Assembly (NCBI RefSeq): GCF_002223055.1
Contig: NZ_NKFL01000004.1
Location: 1,426,001 to 1,490,000, forward strand
DNA length: 64,000 bases
Reading direction: 5' to 3'
DNA from: Burkholderia sp. HI2500
GTDB taxonomy: Bacteria; Pseudomonadota; Gammaproteobacteria; Burkholderiales; Burkholderiaceae
Shown here: positions 55,637 to 63,931 of the stretch, piece after piece
Layout: the number at the start of each line of letters is the position of its first letter
How positions within the stretch are numbered: position 1 is the stretch's first letter
The notes under the pieces: generated by a model
What the model was told of the DNA's origin: nothing
Databases searched by the model: none
The model's input: the letters and a program-made list of their open reading frames with translations, nothing else
Program-made: the position numbers and the translations under genes

Positions 55637-56815
55637 CTACGCACGCGCGGCGTGCAGCACCCGCTTCGGCGCAAACCCCGCCGCCAGCGCGAACAGCGCG
55701 ACACACAGGCAGGCCATCGCGATCCATGCGGGCGTCAGATCCGCGAGGTGTTGGCGCACGATGCCCGCCGCGAACGGAAACAGCCCGGCGATCAGGTAGC
55801 CGATGCCCTGCACGAACCCCGTCAGCGACGCGGCATCGGCCGGCGTCGCCGCATGGTCGACGGTGACGATCAGCGACAGCGGAAACAGCGCGCCGATCCC
55901 CGCGCCCATCAGCAGCGCGGCCGGCAACGCCAGCGCCTCGGGTGCGGCCAGCATCACCAGCAAGCCGACGAACAGCGACGCGATCGCCGCATGCAGCGCG
56001 GGCCGGCGATCGGGCAGGCGGTCGATCGTCGCCGAGATCGTCAGCCCCGCGACGACTTCCGCGAGCGTCACGCCGCCGAGCAGGCTGCCGGCCGCCGTCG
56101 GCGACCAGCCGAGCCGCATGTAATACGGCGGCAGCCACGCGAGCACGAGCGTGTACGCGCCCGTCGCGATGCCGAAGAACAGCGCGAGTCGCCACGCGCG
56201 CGGCGAGCGCGACGGTTGCGCGTTCGACGCCGACGTCGGCCCGGCGGCGAGCGCGTCGCCGCCGCGACTGGCCAGCGGCCACGCCAGCGCGGCCACCCCG
56301 GCCGGCAGCGCCCAGCCCGCGAGCGCGGGGAGCCAGCCCCACTGGGCCGCGGCGAACGGCGCGACGACGCTCGCGAGCACGGCGCCGCCCATGATCGACG
56401 TCGAGTAGACGCCCATCGCACCGCCGATCCGCGTCGCGAAATGCGCCTTCACGAAGCCGGGCAGCAGCGCCTGCACCATCGCGATCCCGACGCCCGCGCA
56501 GCAGGCGCTCGCGAGCAGCAGCCACGCATGCTGCGCGCCGATGCGCGACACGCAGGCGAGCCCGATCAACGCGACGCCGAGCCAGACGCCGCCCGCGATG
56601 CCGGTCAGGCGCTGCAGGCGCCGCGCACTCAGTGCGCCGAGGCCCATCAGCAGGATCGGGATCGTCGTCAGCAGGCTCGCCGCGCCGTCACTGATGCCGG
56701 TCGCGCGCTGGATCATGTCGAGCAACGGGCCAACCGCGGCGAGCGCCGGCCGCAGGTTCAGCCCGACCAGGACGATGGCGGCAAGCCGCCATCCGGGGGA
56801 AGTGAAGCGATTCAT
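55637..56815 (-). CDS. MFS transporter, CynX/YeaN-like
   Basis: 392-residue major facilitator permease of the cyanate/nitroimidazole (CynX/YeaN) type. It starts NRFTSPGWRLAAIVLVGLNLRPALAAVGPLL, whose GLNLRP(x)A(x)(x)(x)GP pattern is characteristic, then LLTTIPILLMGLGA and GVGIAMVQALLPGFVKAHF. About twelve hydrophobic segments, ending in a short basic tail. Start at 56815 with GAGG upstream; an earlier in-frame ATG (56872) lies directly against the twin palindromes. Divergent from the MarR gene, which probably represses it. Confidence 0.85.
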   Translation of the reverse strand: MNRFTSPGWRLAAIVLVGLNLRPALAAVGPLLDMIQRATGISDGAASLLTTIPILLMGLGALSARRLQRLTGIAGGVWLGVALIGLACVSRIGAQHAWLLLASACCAGVGIAMVQALLPGFVKAHFATRIGGAMGVYSTSIMGGAVLASVVAPFAAAQWGWLPALAGWALPAGVAALAWPLASRGGDALAAGPTSASNAQPSRSPRAWRLALFFGIATGAYTLVLAWLPPYYMRLGWSPTAAGSLLGGVTLAEVVAGLTISATIDRLPDRRPALHAAIASLFVGLLVMLAAPEALALPAALLMGAGIGALFPLSLIVTVDHAATPADAASLTGFVQGIGYLIAGLFPFAAGIVRQHLADLTPAWIAMACLCVALFALAAGFAPKRVLHAARA

Positions 56816-56878
56816 TGCAAGGCCCTCGATATCGGTGCGCGGCGCCCTCCGGTGAGGTGCCGCGCTTTTCATGTAAAG

Positions 56879-56924
56879 TATCTCGACATCAAGATAAATG
56901 CTGATTTATCTCGACGTCAAGATA
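56879..56924. promoter_or_regulatory. Twin palindromic operators of the MarR/MFS intergenic region
   Basis: Two nearly identical 18-bp sites, TATCTCGACATCAAGATA (56879-56896) and TATCTCGACGTCAAGATA (56907-56924), with centres 28 bp apart. The arms TATCT/AGATA are perfect and the second has a GACGTC centre. They sit between the divergent MFS and MarR start codons, 13 bases before the MarR ribosome binding site. This is a classical layout for a self-regulating MarR protein bound as two dimers. Confidence 0.75.
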
Positions 56925-56946
56925 ACTAGTGAGCCGAGGAGGGTTA

Positions 56947-57462
56947 ATGGATCGAGCCGCGCATGCGCTCGCGCAATGGCGCGCCGAGCGTCCGGATCTC
57001 GACGCGTCGTCGATGGTGGTGATGGGGCGCCTGCAGGAGGCGGCGCTCGTGATCGCGCGCGACCGTCTCAATCCGCTGTTCGCGCGCTACGGGATGCAGC
57101 CGGGTGAGTTCGACGTGCTGGCCACGCTGCGGCGCGGCGGAGCGCCGTTCGCGCTGACGCCGACGGCGCTGTACGACGCGCTGATGATGTCGTCGGGCGG
57201 GATGACCGCGCGCATCGACCGGTTGCAGAAGGCCGGGTGGGTGGAGCGCCGGCCGAACCCGGCCGACGGGCGCGGCACGCTCGTCGCACTGACGGAGACC
57301 GGCCGCGCGCTGATCGATGAGGCAGTCGTCGCGCACATCGACAACCAGCGGGAGTTGCTGGCCGTATTGTCGGATGCGGAGCAGGCGCAGTTGTCTGAAC
57401 TGCTGGGGAAGTTGCTGGCGGGGTTGGGAGAGGGGGCGTCGAAAGGGGCGGAGGGGAAGTAG
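56947..57462 (+). CDS. MarR-family regulator
   Basis: 171-residue MarR-type winged-helix regulator. Core: VIARDRLNPLFARYGMQPGEFDVLATLRRGG, then FALTPTALYDALMMSSGGMTARIDRLQKAGWVERRPNPADGRGTLVALTETGRALIDEA, with the R-x-x-x-x-x-D-x-R-G wing. Start at 56947 has GAGGAGGG four bases upstream; the GTG at 56929 in frame is less likely. Expected to bind the twin palindromes upstream and respond to a small molecule exported by the divergent MFS protein. Confidence 0.92.
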   Translation: MDRAAHALAQWRAERPDLDASSMVVMGRLQEAALVIARDRLNPLFARYGMQPGEFDVLATLRRGGAPFALTPTALYDALMMSSGGMTARIDRLQKAGWVERRPNPADGRGTLVALTETGRALIDEAVVAHIDNQRELLAVLSDAEQAQLSELLGKLLAGLGEGASKGAEGK

Positions 57463-57679
57463 CACCGCAGCATGCGTGAGGCGAACGCACGAGGCGGGCA
57501 AAAAAATCGTCATGATTTACGTGGACGCCGCTTGCCGCCCGGTGGCGGACACCCCGTCACGCGGATCCACGTCTGCCCCTCACCGCAAAACGGCCCATAA
57601 AGCGACCCAACCGAGCTTTTCGTACGACGCATAACCATTGAAGCATGTCGTTGCGGTCGAGCCCGAAGGTACGGCTCCC
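57463..57679. other. Intergenic region with nested inverted repeat
   Basis: Between the MarR gene and the pirin 3' end. Arms ACGTGGA (57519-57525) and TCCACGT (57566-57572) enclose a second stem CCGCC (57535-57539) / GGCGG (57544-57548). On the minus strand a 42-codon frame (57638-57510, starting MVMRRTKSSVG and rich in Gly, Pro and Arg) covers it, without a ribosome binding site. I do not assign a function. Confidence 0.35.
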
Positions 57680-58387
57680 TTACCGCAAAAGCTCGACCAT
57701 CACGACATCGGTGTCGTCTCGTGCCACCAACGTGAGCCGCGCTTCGTCGCGAACGGCAACCCCGTCGCGCGGCGCGAGCCGGACTTCGCCGACATCGAGC
57801 CGGCCATGATCTGCAACCAGATACGCCACGCCTGACCCCGGCAACACGTGCTGCACCGTCGTGCCCTGGCGTAACGTCGCGATGCGCACGCGCGCGTCGG
57901 CGTGGATGGGCAGCGCACCCGCGCACACGTCATCGGGATCGCCGCTCGCCAGCGTGACGAAGCGGCCTTCGCGACATTCGCGCGAACAGGTTCGCGTCGC
58001 CGAACGCGGCGTGCCGCCGGGCGTGCGCGGATGCAGCCAGATCCGGAACAGCCGCGCAGCGACGTTCTCCTCGTTGCGCTCGGCAAGGTGGATAGCGGCG
58101 CCGGCATGCATCACCTGCATGGAATCGGCGACCAGCCGCGTGCGATTGCCCGCGTCGTCTTCGAACGTGATCGCGCCCGAGCGCACCCAGGTCACGATCT
58201 CGACGTTCCGGTGAGCGTCTAGGCCAAAGGCGGCATGCGGTGCGATCGCTTCGTCATCCCAAGCGTAGAGCGCGCCGAGCGAACCGTGATCGGGGCGTCC
58301 GCAGGCGCCGACGCGGAAATGCATCCGCGTGTCGCGCCAGTCGCTGCGGGTCGCGCCAAGCAACTGAAACGATCGATGTTCGATCAT
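57680..58387 (-). CDS. Pirin-like bicupin protein
   Basis: 235-residue pirin/YhaK-type protein with two cupin folds. N-terminal HRSFQLLG and HGSLGALYAWDDEAIAPHAAFGLDAHRNVEIVTWVRSG follow the family. Pirins usually have an H-x-H-R metal-binding pair at this point; here it reads D-A-H-R, so one His is replaced by Asp. The second His (near AAIHLAE) is kept. Metal binding may be changed and quercetinase-type activity should not be assumed. Likely cotranscribed with the SDR gene upstream (80-base gap). Confidence 0.82.
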   Translation of the reverse strand: MIEHRSFQLLGATRSDWRDTRMHFRVGACGRPDHGSLGALYAWDDEAIAPHAAFGLDAHRNVEIVTWVRSGAITFEDDAGNRTRLVADSMQVMHAGAAIHLAERNEENVAARLFRIWLHPRTPGGTPRSATRTCSRECREGRFVTLASGDPDDVCAGALPIHADARVRIATLRQGTTVQHVLPGSGVAYLVADHGRLDVGEVRLAPRDGVAVRDEARLTLVARDDTDVVMVELLR

Positions 58388-58467
58388 GAGGGGTCCGGGT
58401 TCAAATGCGCGTATGCGCCGGGCGCGGGCTCGATCATCGACGATCGCATCCGCGCCCGGCGCAATGC

Positions 58468-59232
58468 TTAAATCTGCTGCTGGCCGCCATCGACGAACAG
58501 CTCGACGCCGTTCACGAAGCTCGCGTCGTCCGACGCGAGGAACAGCGCGGCACTCGCGATCTCGCCCGGTTCGCCGAGGCGCCCCATCGGGATCTGGGCC
58601 GCCAGGTAATCGGCGAGACCCTGGCGCTGGGCGGCGTCGTCACCGGCGAGGTCGAGCAGGCCGGGCGTGCGGGTCGCCCCCGGGCTGATCGTGTTCACGC
58701 GGACGCGGCGGTCCTTCAGGTCGAGAATCCAGCTGCGTGCGAAGGCGCGCACCGCTGCCTTCGACGCCGAATACACGCTGAAGGCAGCGGTGCCGGCACT
58801 GCCGGCGGTCGAGCCGGTGAGAATCACCGATGCGCCTTCGGCGAGCAGCGGCAGCGCTTTTTGCACCGTGAACAACACGCCCTTCACGTTGCGATCGAAG
58901 GTGTCGTCGTAGTGTTCTTCGGTGATGTCGCCGAGCGGCAGCATCGAACCGCCGCCGGCGTTCGCGAACAGCACGTCGAGGCGCCCCTGTTCTTCCTTGA
59001 TCTGCGCGTACAACGCGTCGAGTTCATCGAGCTTCGTGGAGTCGACGCGGACGCCGGTCGCGTTCCCGCCCGCGGCCTGGATCCCGTTCACGGCGGCATC
59101 GAGTTCGGCCTGACGGCGACCGGTGAGATAGACGTGCGCGCCTTCTGCCGCGAAACGTTGGGCGGTGGCCAGGCCGATGCCGCTGGTTGCGCCGGTCACG
59201 AGGGCGATCTTGCTGTCGAGTTTGCGTGCCAT
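58468..59232 (-). CDS. Short-chain dehydrogenase/reductase
   Basis: 254-residue classical SDR. Cofactor motif [15 protein letters not shown] (residues 13-27), [10 protein letters not shown] (NAG), catalytic Ser in [12 protein letters not shown], and Y-x-x-x-K in [16 protein letters not shown]. It ends with [19 protein letters not shown] preference is suggested by [11 protein letters not shown]. Start at 59232 has AAGGAG upstream; the longer frame to 59574 lacks SDR similarity. Divergent from a LysR gene, which probably controls it. Confidence 0.93.
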   Translation of the reverse strand: MARKLDSKIALVTGATSGIGLATAQRFAAEGAHVYLTGRRQAELDAAVNGIQAAGGNATGVRVDSTKLDELDALYAQIKEEQGRLDVLFANAGGGSMLPLGDITEEHYDDTFDRNVKGVLFTVQKALPLLAEGASVILTGSTAGSAGTAAFSVYSASKAAVRAFARSWILDLKDRRVRVNTISPGATRTPGLLDLAGDDAAQRQGLADYLAAQIPMGRLGEPGEIASAALFLASDDASFVNGVELFVDGGQQQI

Positions 59233-59333
59233 TTTGCTTCTCCTTGCGTTCGATAAGTGGGACTGCGTTCGGTGTTGTGTGCTGCGATGTGAGGAGAATA
59301 TCGACGCCCCGATCATTTCGAAATAGAATTGAT

Positions 59334-59350
59334 TGCAACCTAACGTTGCA
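59334..59350. promoter_or_regulatory. LysR-type binding site
   Basis: A palindrome TGCAAC-CTAAC-GTTGCA (59334-59339 and 59345-59350) lies between the divergent SDR and LysR genes, 21 bases before the LysR ATG. Six-base arms with a five-base spacer fit the LysR T-N11-A box. The surrounding ~60 bases are A/T-rich and probably hold both promoters. Confidence 0.6.
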
Positions 59351-59371
59351 TAAATGAAAAGATGAGGGGCG

Positions 59372-60289
59372 ATGGCCAAGCTGCCGGATTTCGAAGGGCT
59401 CGCGATGTTCGCGAAGGTCGCCGAGGAAGGATCGTTCGCGGCGGCGGCGCGTGCGATGGGGGTGTCCGTCGCGACGGTCTCGCGGGGCGTCGCCCGTCTG
59501 GAAGACCGGCTGGGTGCGCGGCTCTTCAATCGCACGTCGCGACAGCTCGCGCTGACCGAGTTCGGCCGGACCATTTGCGAGACGGCCGGCGAGATCTATC
59601 GTCGGGCCGAGGAGGCGGAAAACGCCGCGCGCGAAATGTCGTCGCAGCCGCGTGGATTGGTGCGGCTCGCCGTGCCGATGTCGTTCGGGCTGCGCTGGGT
59701 TGCGCCACTGTTACCCGGCTTCTTTCGCACGTATCCCGAGGTGTCGATCGACTTGCATCTTTCCGATGCGTCGGTCGATCTGGTCGCCGACGGTTTTGAC
59801 GCCGCGCTGCGCATCGCCGCGCTGCCGGATTCGTCGCTGGTCGCGCGCCGGCTGTGCGCGGTTACCCAGTTCGTCGTGGCGTCGCCCGCGTATCTGAAGC
59901 GGGAAGGACGGCCCGCCCATCCGCGCGAATTGGTGGATCGGCCGTGCCTTTCCTATGCGTATCGCGCACGCGGCGATGTGTGGCGGTTCACGAACGACGC
60001 GGGTGAGGAGGAACCGGTCATGCCGACCGGACCGCTGCGCGTGACGAATGCCGATGCGTTGCTGCCCACGCTGCTCGATGGCCTCGCGATTGCAGAGCTG
60101 CCCGAATTCATCGCCGGCGAATATTTGGCCAATGGCCGCCTCGAAGCGCTCCTGACCGACTGGTCGTTGACGAAGGGCGGCCTTTACTTCGTCACGCCGT
60201 CCGCGCGCGCCCGTCCGGCCAAGGTGGCGGCGCTGTCCGATTACTTTGCGGAACACCTGTCCGATCCGTCGTGGCGGTGGCCCACGTGA
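59372..60289 (+). CDS. LysR-family regulator (CrgA-like)
   Basis: 305-residue LysR-type regulator. DNA-binding part: [59 protein letters not shown]. Effector-binding part: [44 protein letters not shown] and [17 protein letters not shown], typical of the CrgA/DhcR-like subgroup. Divergent from the SDR-pirin pair. Its 3' end is followed about 110 bases on by a terminator hairpin now split by an IS. Confidence 0.92.
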   Translation: MAKLPDFEGLAMFAKVAEEGSFAAAARAMGVSVATVSRGVARLEDRLGARLFNRTSRQLALTEFGRTICETAGEIYRRAEEAENAAREMSSQPRGLVRLAVPMSFGLRWVAPLLPGFFRTYPEVSIDLHLSDASVDLVADGFDAALRIAALPDSSLVARRLCAVTQFVVASPAYLKREGRPAHPRELVDRPCLSYAYRARGDVWRFTNDAGEEEPVMPTGPLRVTNADALLPTLLDGLAIAELPEFIAGEYLANGRLEALLTDWSLTKGGLYFVTPSARARPAKVAALSDYFAEHLSDPSWRWPT

Positions 60290-60399
60290 CGCGCTGGCGT
60301 GACTGGCACCGCTACCTCGGCAACTCGGACGTTCGCCGCCGCGCCGAACAACGACATTCTTCACGGCGCTCCCGGAAAATTCGCGAAGACCTTCAAATA

Positions 60400-60416
60400 A
60401 AAAACCCGCCGCGCAA
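60400..60416. terminator. Left arm of bidirectional terminator, split by IS
   Basis: AAAAACCCGCCGC (60400-60412) followed by GCAA. Its partner GCGGCGGGTTTTT lies at 61869-61881 on the far side of the IS. Joined without the IS they give an 8-bp GC stem with a GCAAT loop, flanked by A5 and T5, a textbook bidirectional intrinsic terminator for the convergent LysR and GST genes. CAA at 60414-60416 is one copy of the target duplication. Confidence 0.8.
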
Positions 60417-60452
60417 TGAACTGACCCCGTAAAGTTGGACGGGTTATGACGG

Positions 60453-61289
60453 CTAGGGCTGAGAGGGCTGAGTTCTGTATTGCACGGGACTCAGCCCTTT
60501 TAGTTTCAGTTTGATGCGGTCGTGATTGTAGTAGTGGATGTAGCTTGCCAAGCCGGTTTGCAGTTCGTCCAGGTTGCGGAACCGATTCAGATGGAAGAAC
60601 TCGGATTTCAGCGTGCCGAAGAAGCTCTCCATGGCGGCGTTGTCCAGGCAATTCCCTTTACGCGACATGCTTTGCGTGAGCGCTCGTTGCTGCAGTAGGC
60701 GGCGATACGCAGGCATCTGGTACTGCCAGCCCTGATCCGAATGCAAGAGAGGCCGCTCGTGTGACTTCAAGCGCGCCAATGCCTTGCGAAGCATTGCGCT
60801 GACCATCTCGAACGCCGGGCGCCTCGCGGTTTCATAAGCAATGATCTCGCCGTTGTACAGATCGAGCACTGGTGACAGGTACAGCTTCTGGCCGCCCACG
60901 TTGAATTCCGTGACATCCGTTACCCACTTCTCGTTCGGACGCTTTGCGTAGAACCGACGCTGTAAAACATGAGGTGCAACACGTCCGACGCTACCTTTGT
61001 AGGAGCGGTATTTCTTCGGGCGCACACAAGACTTCAGCCGCAACTCACCCATCAGACGCGCCACAGTCTTGTGGTTAATCACCTGTCCCAGATTACGTAG
61101 AGCGAGCGTGATGCGTCGATAGCCGTAGCGGCCCTTGTGCCGTTCGAACAGCGAGCAGATTCTTGCCCTTGTATCGGCATACTTGTCGGCTGCTCCGAGC
61201 AATTTCTGATGATAGTAGAACGTGCTGCGCGCCAAGCCGGCAACCTTCAACAAGCCCGCAAGCGGATATTGCTGCCTTAGCTCGAGCAC
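60453..61289 (-). CDS. IS3-family transposase OrfB
   Basis: Catalytic part of the transposase, 278 residues from GTG 61289. The DDE residues are in WVTDVTEFNVGGQKLYLSPVLDLYNG (first D), PLLHSDQGWQYQMP (second D) and CLDNAAMESFFGTLKSEFF (E), with the usual spacing of about 35 residues between the last two. RYGYRRITLAL at residues ~54-64 belongs to the HTH_21-type region. It overlaps orfA by 13 bases in the -1 frame and is normally made as an OrfAB fusion. Confidence 0.93.
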   Translation of the reverse strand: MLELRQQYPLAGLLKVAGLARSTFYYHQKLLGAADKYADTRARICSLFERHKGRYGYRRITLALRNLGQVINHKTVARLMGELRLKSCVRPKKYRSYKGSVGRVAPHVLQRRFYAKRPNEKWVTDVTEFNVGGQKLYLSPVLDLYNGEIIAYETARRPAFEMVSAMLRKALARLKSHERPLLHSDQGWQYQMPAYRRLLQQRALTQSMSRKGNCLDNAAMESFFGTLKSEFFHLNRFRNLDELQTGLASYIHYYNHDRIKLKLKGLSPVQYRTQPSQP

Positions 61290-61813
61290 GATTTGCGCTT
61301 TTTGCGTTGCGCTGATCGCTGCTGCGCTTGAGCCAAGGCTTCGAGCTTTTTTAAGTACGCGTTCTCCATGCGCAGGAAGTTCAACTCGTCGAGTAGTTCC
61401 TGTCGGGAGCGCGTATCGTCCTCGGGTAGCGGCGGTGGCGTGAGCGGTGGCTTGGGCATCTTCCTGGGGCGCCCCCGCTGGCGCGGCGACAGTGCGTCTA
61501 TACCGCCTTCATCATACTGGCGTTTCCACTGGCCGATGGCCGTACGGTTCCTAATGTTGAAGCGTGCAGCCGTCTCACGCGCTGACAACCCTTCGCTACG
61601 CATTTGCTGCAGTACAAGCAACTTGAACTCTGCGCTGTAGCGCTCGCACTTCTTCTTCAAGCCCGCCGGACCATGTATGCGATGGGCCGCCACCCACTTG
61701 CGGATCGTCGCCTCATCGACGCCGTGGCGCTTGGACATCTCACGGAACCCAGCGTGGCCGGACTCGTACTCCTCTGCAATGGATACCTTGAACTGCTCCG
61801 TGTACTTGCTCAT
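61277..61813 (-). CDS. IS3-family transposase OrfA
   Basis: 178-residue DNA-binding part of the transposase. N-terminal helix-turn-helix (YTEQFKVSIAEEYESGHAGFREMSKRHGVDEATIRKWVAAHRIHG), a second one (YSAEFKLLVLQQMRSEGLSARETAARFNIRNRTAIGQWKRQ), and a C-terminal leucine-zipper-like segment (RQELLDELNFLRMENAYLKKLEAL). The two helix-turn-helix units are typical of IS150-type OrfA. A slippery A-AAA-AAG heptamer (61352-61346, minus strand) within it should give -1 frameshifting into orfB. Confidence 0.92.
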   Translation of the reverse strand: MSKYTEQFKVSIAEEYESGHAGFREMSKRHGVDEATIRKWVAAHRIHGPAGLKKKCERYSAEFKLLVLQQMRSEGLSARETAARFNIRNRTAIGQWKRQYDEGGIDALSPRQRGRPRKMPKPPLTPPPLPEDDTRSRQELLDELNFLRMENAYLKKLEALAQAQQRSAQRKKRKSCSS

Positions 61814-61864
61814 GAAAAACACCCCAAAGGTTGGATCGATGTCCAACTTTTGGGGTGCAGTTCA

Positions 61865-61881
61865 CAATGCGGCGGGTTTTT
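61865..61881. terminator. Right arm of the split bidirectional terminator
   Basis: CAA target duplication (61865-61867), T, then GCGGCGGGTTTTT (61869-61881), the perfect complement of the left arm at 60400-60412. Separated from it by the IS. Confidence 0.8.
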
Positions 61882-61919
61882 CAGATCGCGGCCCGCGCAA
61901 CGTGCGCCCGCGTAGCCTC

Positions 61920-62624
61920 TTAGCCCCGTGCCGGAATATTCAGCCCACGCTCGACAGCCGGACGCGCAACGAACGCGTCGAGCACCCGCTTGACGTTCCG
62001 GAATTCGCTGAAGCCCACGAGATCACCCGCTTCGTAGAAGCCAACGAGGTTCCGCACCCACGGGAAGATCGCGATGTCGGCGATCGTGTAGGTATCGCCC
62101 ATCACCCACTGGCGATTCGCGAGATGCGCGTCGAGCACGCCGAGCAGGCGCTTGGACTCATCGACGTAGCGGTCGCGCGGACGCTTGTCCTCGAAGTCGC
62201 GGCCGGCGAACTTGTGGAAGAACCCGACCTGGCCGAACATCGGCCCGATGCCGCCCATCTGGAACATCACCCACTGGATCGTCTCGTAGCGGCCCGCGAG
62301 ATCCTTCGGGATCAACTGGCCCGTCTTGTCCGCGAGATAGATCAGGATCGCGCCCGATTCGAACAGCGGCAGCGGCTTGCCGTCCGGGCCGTTCGGATCG
62401 ATGATCGCCGGGATCTTGTTGTTCGGGTTCAGCGACAGGAACGCGGGCGACAGCTGGTCGTTCGTGTCGAAGCGCACGAGGTGCGGCTCGTACGGCAGGC
62501 CGGTTTCCTCGAGCATGATCGACACCTTGACGCCGTTCGGCGTCGGCAGCGAGTAGAGCTGGAGACGGTCGGGATGCTGGGCCGGCCACTTTTGCGTGAT
62601 CGGGAAGGCGGACAGGTCGGACAT
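61920..62624 (-). CDS. Glutathione S-transferase (YghU/YfcG-like)
   Basis: 234-residue cytoplasmic GST of the nu-class (YghU/YfcG) type. Thioredoxin-like domain: LQLYSLPTPNGVKVSIMLEETGLPYEPHLVRFDTNDQLSPAFLSLNPNNKIPAIID, with TPNG in place of a catalytic Cys/Ser and the FESGAILIYLAD glutathione-binding segment. C-terminal helical domain: WVMGDTYTIADIAIFPWVRNL. Nu-class members act as glutathione-disulfide oxidoreductases. Its terminator is the split hairpin downstream. Confidence 0.93.
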   Translation of the reverse strand: MSDLSAFPITQKWPAQHPDRLQLYSLPTPNGVKVSIMLEETGLPYEPHLVRFDTNDQLSPAFLSLNPNNKIPAIIDPNGPDGKPLPLFESGAILIYLADKTGQLIPKDLAGRYETIQWVMFQMGGIGPMFGQVGFFHKFAGRDFEDKRPRDRYVDESKRLLGVLDAHLANRQWVMGDTYTIADIAIFPWVRNLVGFYEAGDLVGFSEFRNVKRVLDAFVARPAVERGLNIPARG

Positions 62625-62806
62625 GGAGGGTCGCTCGTCGAAGTGAAGGATCCGCGCCCCGTTCCTGCCGCCGCACGCGCCACGGTCGATGGCGAGACGG
62701 CACGGCGGAGCGCGCCGAAAACGCCCACTGTAGCCGATCCCGCGGATCGATGCAGGCGGTGGCCACGCGCGACCGCCGCGGCATCGTCAGGCGCCGCCGG
62801 CAACCG

Positions 62807-63931
62807 TCAGAAGGTGTGCCGCAGCCCGATCATCGCGGCCGTCGTGCCGACGCCCGGCGCAACCGGCTGCCCGTACACGAGCATCTGGTCCATCGTGCCG
62901 CGGTTGTTCACGTGGCCGACCTGCGCATAGACCATCGTCCGCTTCGACAGGCTGTAGTCGGCCGCGAGCACGACCGCCGTCGACTTGTTCGTCGAGACGT
63001 TGCGATCCTTCAGGTAATACACCGCGGACGTCACCTGCAGCGCGGGCGTGAAGCGATAGCCGATGCCGGCCGACAGCATGTCGAGGTTCACCTTGTCCGC
63101 ATGCGACGGATTCCTGCCGTTGCCGTACGACGCCGACACCGAGAAACCGTGGATCGTGTACTTCGCGCCGACGTAGATGAAACGGTTGTTGTCGACGCCG
63201 GTCGGCGCGACGCCCGGCACCGGGCTCGTGTCGTGGCCGTTGTAGTAGGCGGCCGAAGCGTTCAGCCCGTCGTTCGCATACCTGAGCACGACCGACTCGC
63301 GCGTGCCGCCCTGGAACTGCCCGGCCACGCCACCCGGCGCGTATTCGAGCGCGATCGACGCACCCGCGAAGGTCGGCGACTGGTAGACGAGCGCATTGCT
63401 GTCGTACAGCGCGCCGATCGCTGCGTTGGTGCTCGTCCCCGACCAGCCGGCTGCCGTGTTCAGGCCGAGCCACGCGATCAGCACGCTGCCGAAGAACTGC
63501 GCGTTGCGCACGTCGGTGTCGGCCATCGCGTAGATCATCGGCACGATCTGGCGGCCGGCCGTGAACGTGCCGAACGGGCCCGACACGCCGAGCGACGCGA
63601 CCTGGTTGAAGATCGCGACGGCGCCCGGCGTGTCGCTCAACTGCAGCTTGCCGCTGCCGCTGTCGAACGAGCCCTGCAGCTTGAAGTTGACCTTGTAGCC
63701 GCCGCCGATGTCCTCGCTGCCCTTGATGCCCCAGAAGCTCGAGTAGATGCCGCCGTCCTTCATGCGAAACACCTTGCCGGTATTCGGCGCGGTCGGGCTG
63801 AACGACGCCGCCGACGTGCTCTGGTACAGCAGGCCCGAGTCGATCACGCCGTAGAGCGTGACGGAGGATTGGGCATGCGCGAGCGCCGAACAGCCGGCAA
63901 GCGCCGCGAGCGCGGCCAGTTTCGTCTTCAT
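62807..63931 (-). CDS. Gram-negative outer-membrane porin
   Basis: 374-residue general porin of the Burkholderia/Neisseria type. Signal peptide MKTKLAALAALAGCSALAHAQ, then SSVTLYGVIDSGL, GGIYSSFWGIKGSEDIGGGYKVNFKLQGSFD and repeated amphipathic beta-strands, ending in the C-terminal Phe of RHTF required for barrel assembly. TGGAG lies upstream of the ATG. The 5' leader runs off the window end; 69 bases upstream are present. Confidence 0.94.
   Translation of the reverse strand: MKTKLAALAALAGCSALAHAQSSVTLYGVIDSGLLYQSTSAASFSPTAPNTGKVFRMKDGGIYSSFWGIKGSEDIGGGYKVNFKLQGSFDSGSGKLQLSDTPGAVAIFNQVASLGVSGPFGTFTAGRQIVPMIYAMADTDVRNAQFFGSVLIAWLGLNTAAGWSGTSTNAAIGALYDSNALVYQSPTFAGASIALEYAPGGVAGQFQGGTRESVVLRYANDGLNASAAYYNGHDTSPVPGVAPTGVDNNRFIYVGAKYTIHGFSVSASYGNGRNPSHADKVNLDMLSAGIGYRFTPALQVTSAVYYLKDRNVSTNKSTAVVLAADYSLSKRTMVYAQVGHVNNRGTMDQMLVYGQPVAPGVGTTAAMIGLRHTF

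Larger units (their letters stand above)
60417..61864 (-). mobile_element. IS3-family insertion sequence (IS150-like), complete
   Basis: 1448-bp element with two overlapping ORFs on the minus strand. Terminal inverted repeats begin TGAACTG at each end and match at 20 of 24 positions (left from 60417, right from 61864). A 3-bp direct repeat CAA (60414-60416 and 61865-61867) flanks it, as expected for IS3-family transposition, so the insertion is intact and fairly recent. The subgroup assignment is from ORF and end similarity by eye. Confidence 0.92.
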
